This document shows, piece by piece, positions 1-4,864 of a DNA stretch of 6,585 nucleotides (the stretch's first letter is position 1; each line of letters begins with the position of its first letter). The DNA is taken from positions 1 to 6,585 of the forward strand of contig CAMWWF010000170.1 in NCBI GenBank assembly GCA_947177885.1, given 5' to 3'. Both the position numbers and the translations under genes were made by a program. The notes beneath the pieces were generated by a model, which ran no database searches, had not been told where the DNA came from, and saw only the letters and a program-made list of their open reading frames with translations. Origin of the DNA: an uncultured Lachnospiraceae bacterium. GTDB lineage: Bacteria; Bacillota_A; Clostridia; Lachnospirales; Lachnospiraceae.

Positions 1-877
1 CCTCCGGTGATGCACCGTTCTCCGGTATGGGATATATTTTATTCTCCGGATGGGGCAGTCCGGCAGGATAAATCTCCTGACAGATCTTACGGTTCAGCAG
101 TCCCCCGTGATGACCGATTGTGAGAGAGCCCGCATGAAGCATCACTGCCACGGCTCCCTTTCTGATCTTCCAGGCATTGGCGGTCTGACCGTCATAAATC
201 TCCGCTACCCTCTGCACTTCCAGAAAGTGATTGCCGCCTCCGATGGTACCGATCTGATCATCGTAGGTCAGCTGATCATAGCTTCCGATGAAATCTTCCA
301 GACCTTCCGTATGATCCGCTTTCAGACTCCCCCGGAACACGGTACGGTTCAACCATCTCTCCTGAGTCTCAGGCTGATAATATTCCCACAGACCGCTCCC
401 TTTACTGTCCCGATTGGTTTCCAACAGCCCCTCCAGACCATAGCGGAACAATGCCTCCCTCTGCCTTCCCGTCATAGGGATCTGCCTGCCGCCCTCGAAG
501 AAGATGTGGCGGATCTTCTTTGTCAGCTCGGGAAGCTTCTCCCGAATCTGTTCCTCCGACAGATCCGTGGTATAAAACCGCATACCGCAGTTAATATCAT
601 TTCCCATTGCCTGGGGAACCGCAAAGCCTCTCGTCATCATCACCGTTCCAATGGGAATACCTGCGCCCTTATGAAAGTCCGGTGTCAGAATGATCTTCTC
701 GATCCGCGGCTCACTTTCCGGAAAAAAAAACGGCGCCGCTGTCAGCCTCTCCAGTGTCTCCTCCAACGCCGTCATCTGATACAGTTCCGCCATTGCTTTT
801 TTATCCGGTACGGAACCCTCAGGCAAATAGCAGGATATCACACTTTTTCTGTCCTTGTATTCAATTTTATGTATCAT
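1..877 (-). CDS. rtcB: RtcB-family RNA ligase, 5' part (3' end beyond window)
   Basis: RtcB enzymes seal RNA 2',3'-cyclic-phosphate or 3'-phosphate ends to 5'-OH ends using Mn2+ and GTP through a histidine-GMP intermediate; in bacteria without tRNA introns the role is RNA repair. 292 residues are visible, translated by hand from ATG 877. Seen: PDFHKGAGIPIGT at 66-78 (family signature PDxHxGxGxPIG), NDINCGMR at 93-100 giving the metal ligands D94 and C97, GTIGGGNHFLEVQ around 211-223 with N216 and H217, and LHAGSLTIGHHGG from 247 with metal ligand H248. The guanylylated histidine should lie downstream, outside the window; family members have about 400 residues. Oddity: canonical enzymes read H-S-G-S-R here, but this protein has H-A-G-S-L, so it is a divergent subfamily. 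AAAGGAG ends four bases before the ATG and fixes the start. No archease or RtcA gene is adjacent. Family call is secure; the physiological substrate is unknown. Confidence 0.93.
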   Translation of the reverse strand, partial: MIHKIEYKDRKSVISCYLPEGSVPDKKAMAELYQMTALEETLERLTAAPFFFPESEPRIEKIILTPDFHKGAGIPIGTVMMTRGFAVPQAMGNDINCGMRFYTTDLSEEQIREKLPELTKKIRHIFFEGGRQIPMTGRQREALFRYGLEGLLETNRDSKGSGLWEYYQPETQERWLNRTVFRGSLKADHTEGLEDFIGSYDQLTYDDQIGTIGGGNHFLEVQRVAEIYDGQTANAWKIRKGAVAVMLHAGSLTIGHHGGLLNRKICQEIYPAGLPHPENKIYPIPENGASPE

Positions 878-913
878 AATACTCCTTTAAAATATAGTTT
901 TCTTCACACATCA

Positions 914-934
914 AAACGCATTCTTGCTGCGTTT
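914..934 (-). promoter_or_regulatory. Hairpin in the rtcB leader
   Basis: AAACGCA and TGCGTTT form a perfect 7-bp stem around a 7-base loop, 37 bases before the rtcB start. On the minus strand the stem is followed by T then G, so TTTT closes the right arm. It could be a weak terminator for whatever lies upstream, an attenuator, or chance. No clear -35/-10 pair was found between it and rtcB. Confidence 0.3.
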
Positions 935-953
935 GCGTACATTCATGTAATAA

Positions 954-1173
954 TTACGTGTCTGTCTGAACCGCCGCGAACAAGACAACCTTTCCAGCAT
1001 CCGGATCATATGAATTGTCAAATCTGGTGCGCCCAGTCAATTCCCGGATAAAATCCACCCGTCCAAATGAAATACTCCACAGCTTTTATGCCTGCTTCAA
1101 TGTCCTGAATGGAAAGATATTTTTCAGCCGGGGATTGACCTCCTGCTTCCCGCTTATATTTATCATATTCCAT
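954..1173 (-). pseudogene. Probable gene remnant, two overlapping open frames, function unknown
   Basis: Two minus-strand frames overlap here and both look protein-like. One runs from ATG 1173 to a TGA at 1018 (51 residues; includes SIQDIEAGIKAVEYF and ends GIDWAHQI). The other is open from about 1085 to a TAA at 954 (43 residues; includes VDFIRELTGRTRF and DNSYDPDAGKVVLFAAV) and has no start codon of its own. The simplest reading is one short gene interrupted by a frameshift between about 1020 and 1085. A genuine 51-residue protein is the alternative, but no good ribosome site precedes ATG 1173, and an in-frame TAG lies four codons upstream. I recognise no family. Confidence 0.35.
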
Positions 1174-1227
1174 ACTAACAAACTACCCACATTTTAATCC
1201 GGTTTGTGTCATCCTCCAGATTGATCC

Positions 1228-1252
1228 GGCATAAATATGGCCTGCTTATGCC
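1228..1252 (-). terminator. Hairpin just behind the 1256-1732 gene, possible terminator
   Basis: GGCATAA and TTATGCC pair perfectly (7 bp) around an 11-base loop, three bases after the TGA of the membrane-protein gene. No T-tract follows on the minus strand (GGATCAATC), so it is not a classical intrinsic terminator; it may instead stabilise the mRNA 3' end. Confidence 0.35.
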
Positions 1253-1255
1253 ATT

Positions 1256-1732
1256 TCACTGACAGAGCAATTCCTTCAACCTGTTAAAAGATTTCTTTTC
1301 CGGACCATAAAAACAGCATCTCGATAACACCTGACCCAAAACAATAAAACCGGAAGGCACCAAAATGAAAGCAGTTTGTTCTGCACCACCTGTAAAAACA
1401 GCAAGAATCCCACAGAGAAAAAGAAAACAGGCCATACCATACCAAATAATCAGAAATATTTGCATAAACACAGGCATGTGGAATGTGATATCAATGACGG
1501 TTCCTTCTTCCTTTTCCGTTATATTACCGATTAATACTGGCAAAAAGGAATTTCTATAATTTATCTTTGGAACAATCCTAAAATCAAAAGGCTGAACCAG
1601 TCCCACAAACTCAGCGTTTGTTGAGAGCACAGCTTTTCTGGAATCCGTTACTGATTTCAGTATAATATAGATATCTTCAGGCGTTTTTTCTGAAATGATC
1701 CGTTTCGCTGAATGTGGCAACAGATGTATCAT
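1256..1732 (-). CDS. Hypothetical membrane protein with two C-terminal helices
   Basis: 158 residues. The first 85 or so are soluble and mixed alpha/beta, with FRIVPKINYRNSFLPVLIG at 51-69 followed by a charged ITEKEEGT turn and a strand. Two hydrophobic segments follow, about 88-113 and 119-137, then a basic tail ending RLKELLCQ. No signal peptide is seen; the layout suggests a cytoplasmic domain tethered to the membrane. Similar small soluble-plus-two-helix proteins occur widely in Firmicutes without an assigned role, but I cannot name a family. The start is well supported: GGAGGA at 1738-1743 lies six bases before the ATG. That ribosome site sits inside the last codons of the Rpn remnant, whose TGA overlaps this ATG as ATGA. 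The frame is intact although everything directly upstream is broken. Confidence 0.72.
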   Translation of the reverse strand: MIHLLPHSAKRIISEKTPEDIYIILKSVTDSRKAVLSTNAEFVGLVQPFDFRIVPKINYRNSFLPVLIGNITEKEEGTVIDITFHMPVFMQIFLIIWYGMACFLFLCGILAVFTGGAEQTAFILVPSGFIVLGQVLSRCCFYGPEKKSFNRLKELLCQ

Positions 1733-1958
1733 TTAAGTCCTCCGAGTAAAAGTAGTTCTTTCACACTGCGGGCATCCATATCCACGTTGATGCTTTTCCG
1801 CAGTTGGGGATATTCAATACGGTCAATCTTCAAGTTCGGAAGAATCCGCTGTAACAGTTTCCGGCACAACTCCGGATTCTGCATATCCCTTCCAAACAGA
1901 AAATCGTTGGATATGCTTAGGTTCTCCGAATTTTCTGCTTTATTTCCACGTTTCCCAT
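1729..1958 (-). pseudogene. Rpn-family (PD-(D/E)XK) transposase/nuclease, N-terminal remnant
   Basis: Rpn proteins are PD-(D/E)XK DNA endonucleases, usually annotated as recombination-promoting nuclease/putative transposase, about 250-350 residues long. ATG 1958 starts MGNVEIKQKIRR and stops after 13 codons. In another frame, from about 1926, the typical N-terminal block follows: LSISNDFLFGRDMQNPELC, then LLQRILPNLKIDRIEYPQL and KSINVDMDARSV. The frames differ by one base, so a single deletion near 1920-1930 broke the gene. After DARSV the family normally continues with an (R)LDVY-type strand carrying a catalytic Asp; here the frame instead reads KELLLLGGLK and stops. The catalytic core is therefore absent. 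The stop overlaps the next gene's start as ATGA, so the tail may belong to a different former gene fused here. The protein cannot be an active nuclease. Confidence 0.72.
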
Positions 1959-2036
1959 TTATCTACCTGCTTTCTTTCAAATAGATCTTTGACGGAAAAA
2001 CTCTGTACATTCCAAAAGTCATGTTATCTATTCCTA

Positions 2037-2065
2037 ATTATATACAGCCTCCCGGCAAATTACAA
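2037..2065 (-). promoter_or_regulatory. Candidate sigma-A promoter upstream of the Rpn remnant
   Basis: On the minus strand TTGTAA (2065-2060), a 17-base spacer and a perfect TATAAT (2042-2037) are present. Transcription would begin near 2030 and cover a 19-codon ORF (ATG 2021), the Rpn remnant and the 1256-1732 gene. It may be the surviving promoter of the former nuclease gene. Judged by consensus only. Confidence 0.42.
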
Positions 2066-2100
2066 TAATCTGAAAACCTGTCTCTCAGCATTTTTCCTTC

Positions 2101-2249
2101 TTAATCTTTCAGGATTACCAGTTTATTCTGGCAGCACTCTACTTCAGACTTACACACAATCTCAAATCCCCACTGTTCTATCCAGTTCCCTGTAAGTTAA
2201 CCTGCGGCACATTTCTTCTGCTCGTTGTCGTGAATGAATATACCTTCAT
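2101..2249 (-). pseudogene. SymE-like toxin gene, frameshifted
   Basis: SymE-family proteins are small AbrB-fold toxins, known from the SOS-induced E. coli type I system symE/SymR. ATG 2249 begins MKVYSFTTTSRRNVPQVNLQ and then meets a TAG within four codons. Shifted by one base, the frame continues NWIEQWGFEI and ends with NKLVILKD and a TAA at 2101. Joined, this gives about 49 residues with the family pattern R-x-VPxxxLxGxWxxxxGFxxGxxVxVxxxxxxLxI. The break lies in GGGAACTGG at 2190-2182; a one-base loss there explains it. The GG of the family's GFxxG motif is also eroded (FEIVCKS). GGAGG directly abuts the ATG, and the preceding small ORF ends in an ATGA overlap. A programmed frameshift is possible, but no slippery run is seen. 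Nearby decayed genes favour simple decay. Confidence 0.66.
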
Positions 2250-2347
2250 CCTCCGGTAGCCAGAGTGTAATCCAAACCCATATCCTCTGCCTCACAACAG
2301 CCGTTTAAGTGAAATTTTTCCGTGACCCGGAACACCCTTGGCAACAT
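2246..2347 (-). CDS. Possible 33-residue ORF coupled to the SymE-like gene
   Basis: ATG 2347 opens a 33-codon frame (begins MLPRVFRVTEKFHLNG, ends LDYTLATGG) whose TGA overlaps the SymE-like ATG as ATGA. Its last two codons, GGA GGA, double as the ribosome site for the next gene. GGAAAG lies six bases before this ATG. The same frame is open further upstream to an ATG at 2404. Composition looks protein-like, but no family is recognised. It could be the 3' end of the broken gene upstream rather than a gene of its own. Confidence 0.3.
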   Translation of the reverse strand: MLPRVFRVTEKFHLNGCCEAEDMGLDYTLATGG

Positions 2348-2363
2348 GGCATTCTTTCCGAAT

Positions 2364-2661
2364 CTACAGGTTTGGGTAAGAGCCCGGCTTTTCAGGCCAT
2401 TCATGATGTCTTAGACTTTCCGGAACAAGGGAAATACAACCTTTTTCTCTGAGCCTGCGTAATACCAGCCCTACCGTATGATCCACAAATAAATGATATT
2501 CTTCTCTTGATATGGTAATCGGATTCACGATATTCCCATCCACGTCAGGTATCTGACCCATGATCCGAATCTTTCGCACAATGCAGCCATGGGGCAGATA
2601 ATCAATATAATCCGGAAATTCTTTCAGAGGTATGATTTCAATGTGTCACCCAGGTAGCCAT
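2364..2661 (-). pseudogene. Unknown gene, frameshifted near its 5' end
   Basis: AAAGG followed eight bases later by ATG 2661 makes a plausible start, but the frame reads only MATWVTH before a TGA. Removing one T near 2640 joins it to a clearly coding frame (EIIPLKEFPDYIDYLPHG, then IMGQIPDVDGNIVNPITISR) that ends in GSYPNL and TAG at 2364, about 98 residues in all. The downstream 71 codons could also be read alone from a GTG at 2579, but no ribosome site precedes that GTG, and the coding pattern extends upstream of it. It is soluble, with no membrane segment and no cysteine cluster. I do not recognise the family. Confidence 0.5.
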
Positions 2662-2690
2662 GTATATCACCTTTCCGTCTTTGTAAAACT

Positions 2691-2922
2691 CTAATCTTTA
2701 TCTACTACTATTACCTCTATCCCTTTTTCTCTATATAGATCCAGTTCCTCATCCAGTACATCCCAATCTGTAATCAGCATTTTTAATCTTTCAGCCGGAC
2801 TAATCCTTACAATAGAAGCATCACTGCCGTTATCTTATTCAGACCACAGCATGCTCAGGCAATATTTTCATACATAATCTGACTAACTCTAAGTCGCACT
2901 CGCAAAATACCAATGTCTTCCA
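2691..2922 (-). pseudogene. Fragment resembling the DeoR/GlpR regulator C-terminal domain
   Basis: DeoR/GlpR repressors sense phosphorylated sugars through a C-terminal domain. A frame open from 2834 reads DNGSDASIVRISPAERLK, then MLITDWDVLDEELDLYREKG and IEVIVVDKD, ending at TAG 2691. The ITDW-x-EEL-x-REKGIEVIVV arrangement matches the last strands of that domain as I know the family. One frame away, immediately upstream, WKTLVFCECDLELVRLC and MKILPEHAVV look like the preceding helix and strand, with a break near 2834-2845. The DNA-binding half is absent. This piece follows the stop of the 125-residue gene without a gap, so a deletion or recombination joint lies close to 2920. Family call rests on recall of a short segment. 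Confidence 0.45.
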
Positions 2923-3300
2923 TCAAGTCCCATACATTATTCTGTCCATCTCATCCCCGTATTTTTTCCACAGCGCAGAAAATGCCGGCCGGTTTCCCTC
3001 CCAGGCAAACCGGCTGAGAAGCTCGCAGTAATGTGAAAACTCCCACCCGCCTTTCGAACGGTATTGGGACAGTTTCCGGATCACAGTATCCACAAATGGC
3101 TTTTCGTCAGGGAACCGGCGTATCAGCTCCCGCATATACCATGCCCTTGTGCCCTCACACTGGGTATCATAGGAAAGATCATGGGTACACCCCCACAATA
3201 CGATCTCACGATACTTTTCCACATCTTCCATTTGGTCCAACTCCAGAATGCACCGGCCAAGACCGCGCATCATGGCTTCCCTGAATCTTTTTTTAGTCAT
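2923..3300 (-). CDS. Hypothetical protein, probably the N-terminal part of a longer helical-repeat protein
   Basis: 125 residues, starting MTKKRFREAMMRGLGRCILE. It is rich in amphipathic helices, with VLWGCTHDLSYDTQCEGTRA at 34-53 as the most distinctive block, and has no membrane segment. I associate this N-terminus with a clostridial family of uncharacterised helical, HEAT-like proteins that run to some 350-400 residues. If so, this copy keeps only the first third and ends abruptly at ALWKKYGDEMDRIMYGT. The start is sound: AGGAG lies eight bases before the ATG. The DeoR-like remnant begins at the next base after the stop, supporting truncation. A true short protein remains possible. It begins 27 bp behind the 3328-3534 gene and is probably cotranscribed with it. 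Confidence 0.62.
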   Translation of the reverse strand: MTKKRFREAMMRGLGRCILELDQMEDVEKYREIVLWGCTHDLSYDTQCEGTRAWYMRELIRRFPDEKPFVDTVIRKLSQYRSKGGWEFSHYCELLSRFAWEGNRPAFSALWKKYGDEMDRIMYGT

Positions 3301-3327
3301 CCGGAATTCTCCTGTTTCCTGAAAACC

Positions 3328-3534
3328 TTATCGTACTCCCTTCCCTCTCCGCTTATAACTATGCTTCCCTGAATTGGATCGGCCGCAGGTTATTCCTGTT
3401 TCTTTTCCATATATCAAACATGCCTTACTGTTCTTCCCCTCCTGCTCCGGTACAACGATGTATACATCCCTTTTAAAGCATCTTCCATTACAGCATTCAG
3501 TGCCATGTATATCTGATATGACCGCAAATTTCAT
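3328..3534 (-). CDS. Small hypothetical protein, Cys- and Lys-rich
   Basis: 68 residues from ATG 3534. GAGGGAG (3548-3542) lies seven bases upstream, so the start is good. The N-terminus, MKFAVISDIHG, looks like motif I (DxH) of calcineurin-type metallophosphoesterases, but nothing after it (TECCNGRCF, DVYIVVPEQEGKNSKACLIY) carries the other metal motifs (GDxxD, GNHE/D). The tail SGKHSYKRRGKGVR is strongly basic. Four cysteines (14, 15, 19, 39) with a fifth at 51 might bind metal, but their spacing fits no zinc-ribbon pattern I know. It starts 18 bp behind rlmH and is probably in the same transcript. I cannot assign a function. Confidence 0.52.
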   Translation of the reverse strand: MKFAVISDIHGTECCNGRCFKRDVYIVVPEQEGKNSKACLIYGKETGITCGRSNSGKHSYKRRGKGVR

Positions 3535-3552
3535 GACCGTTCTCCCTCGCCC

Positions 3553-4032
3553 CTACTTATGATACGGAGTGCCATTGTTAATACAGAACGCCCTGTAGAT
3601 CTGCTCTGTCAGGATCACCCTCATAAGCTGATGTGGAAAGGTCATATCCGAAAAACTGAGCGCCAGGTCGGAGCGCTTCCGCACAGATTCGTGCAGCCCC
3701 AGGGAACCTCCGATCACAAAGGCTATATGGCTGGTACCGTTTACGGCAAGCTTTTCCATCCATCCTGCGAAATCTTCCGAGGAAAACTTTTTCCCGCCGA
3801 TCTCCAGGGTACAGACAAAGGCGTCATCCCGGAGCTTCTCCAGAATGCGCCCTGCCTCTTTCCCCTTGATCTGTTCCACCGCCGCGGCGCCTGCTCCCTC
3901 CGGGGTCTTCTCATCCGCCACCTCCACGATCTCCAGCTTACAATACCGAGAAAGCCGTTTCGCATATTCCGCAACGGCTTCCCTGTAAAATCCTTCCTTC
4001 ACTTTTCCCACACATACAACCGTAATTCTCAT
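3553..4032 (-). CDS. rlmH: 23S rRNA (pseudouridine-1915-N3)-methyltransferase RlmH
   Basis: RlmH is a homodimeric SPOUT-class enzyme that uses S-adenosylmethionine to methylate N3 of pseudouridine 1915 in helix 69 of 23S rRNA, acting on assembled 70S ribosomes in the cytoplasm. The 159 residues match the usual length of this very conserved family. Seen: N-terminal MRITVVCVGKVKEGFYREAV, the cofactor knot loop HIAFVIGGSLGL near 101-112, FSDMTFPHQLMRVILTEQIY at 127-146, and the invariant C-terminal NNGTPYHK. AGGTGA lies just upstream of the ATG. About 155 bp separate it from the upstream gene, so it may have its own promoter, but none stands out. Confidence 0.97.
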   Translation of the reverse strand: MRITVVCVGKVKEGFYREAVAEYAKRLSRYCKLEIVEVADEKTPEGAGAAAVEQIKGKEAGRILEKLRDDAFVCTLEIGGKKFSSEDFAGWMEKLAVNGTSHIAFVIGGSLGLHESVRKRSDLALSFSDMTFPHQLMRVILTEQIYRAFCINNGTPYHK

Positions 4033-4187
4033 TTTTCACCTGACCTTACGAAACCTATTACACTCACGGCCGGATCTCAGTCATTAACATACGATACATT
4101 TTACCTTTACAGATTGAAACTCAGCCATTACCGGAACACAGAACCATCACCCGACAGCGTCGCTGTTCAGGAAAAATACAGGTTCCC

Positions 4188-4754
4188 TCAATCCCAACAG
4201 CCGCAGTCCGCCACCATCAAAGCATTGCGTTTTATTGCCCAATAAGTAGTGTCACCTGCGTAATATCCCCCAAGTTCAATTACTTTTGCGTTCTCAAACC
4301 AGTCCAGATATTTTTTCCGGGAAGAGACTGGAACTCTATTTTGGTCTGCAAAAAAATTGATTTCTCCGACAAGATAATCCCACTCCCGGCTGATCAGCCG
4401 CAATTCTTTGAATATTGCATAATTCCCGTACAAATCTATTCCCTGTTCCAGACATTGCTTTCTCTCCGCCTGCGGTATATCCCAAAATCGGGGACTCCAT
4501 TCCTCGAAATAAGCCATAATGGACAAAACTACCCCTGCATATACATCCTCAATATGATGCAGTATGACATAATCCTCAGGAAACTCAAAAACGTGCAGCT
4601 GGATACCGATGGGATCAGACCGGCGCCACCAGTCTTCATGCTGTTCCTTTACATTCGGCCATTCCAGCTTCTCCGCAAAGCAGGAAAAAACTTCATAATT
4701 CTGTATCACGCTCTTCAATTGCCGCAAAGGCTGATCCATAAAATCCAGTGACAT
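4188..4754 (-). CDS. Hypothetical soluble protein, 188 residues
   Basis: The reading frame can be opened at a GTG at 4868 overlapping the previous stop (GTGA), giving 226 residues. I prefer ATG 4754: GGGAG lies eight bases upstream, and the 38 extra residues are basic, low in pattern and unlike a domain. From 4754 the protein starts MSLDFMDQPLRQLKSV. It is rich in Trp, Tyr and acidic residues (EDWWRRSDPIGIQ, YFEEWSPRFWDIP, KKYLDWFENAKVI) and ends ALMVADCGCWD. No signal peptide, membrane segment or nucleotide-binding motif is seen. The acidic, aromatic-rich character resembles many small immunity-type proteins, but that is only an impression. It lies behind the zinc-ribbon gene and 155 bp before rlmH. 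Confidence 0.68.
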   Translation of the reverse strand: MSLDFMDQPLRQLKSVIQNYEVFSCFAEKLEWPNVKEQHEDWWRRSDPIGIQLHVFEFPEDYVILHHIEDVYAGVVLSIMAYFEEWSPRFWDIPQAERKQCLEQGIDLYGNYAIFKELRLISREWDYLVGEINFFADQNRVPVSSRKKYLDWFENAKVIELGGYYAGDTTYWAIKRNALMVADCGCWD

Positions 4755-4762
4755 AAAATGAG

Positions 4763-4767
4763 CTCCC
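4763..4767 (-). promoter_or_regulatory. Ribosome-binding site deciding the start at 4754
   Basis: GGGAG, eight bases before ATG 4754. The alternative GTG 4868 is preceded only by a GGGAAAGA stretch, so this site favours the shorter protein. Confidence 0.6.
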
Positions 4768-4864
4768 TGTCCTACCACATTCCTGTAATTACCGCTGCAT
4801 CTCTTTCCTGGCGCTCTAACGCCTGCAGATATCAGATGCCCGGGAGACAGGGTTCTTCTGTAAA

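Noticed and set aside
50..1051. Long plus-strand open frame of 333 codons
   Set aside because: It is the antisense shadow of rtcB, whose motifs are unmistakable on the minus strand; the plus-strand protein has no domain and no good ribosome site.
2038..2091. 17-codon ORF behind the SymE-like remnant, with an AAGGA ribosome-like site
   Set aside because: Too short, no recognisable pattern, and it overlaps the candidate promoter at 2037-2065.
1729..2922. An active toxin-antitoxin or defence system
   Set aside because: The nuclease lacks its catalytic part and the SymE-like gene is frameshifted; the region reads as remnants rather than a working system.
4154..4166. Inverted repeat ACAGCG-T-CGCTGT before rlmH as a terminator or operator
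   Set aside because: The loop is too short for a normal hairpin, and no T-tract follows on the minus strand; a 13-base palindrome alone is weak evidence for an operator.
3559..4245. Plus-strand open frame of 228 codons
   Set aside because: Antisense of rlmH, which is complete and highly conserved.
4341..4751. Plus-strand open frame of 136 codons
   Set aside because: Antisense of the 188-residue minus-strand gene, which has a good ribosome site.
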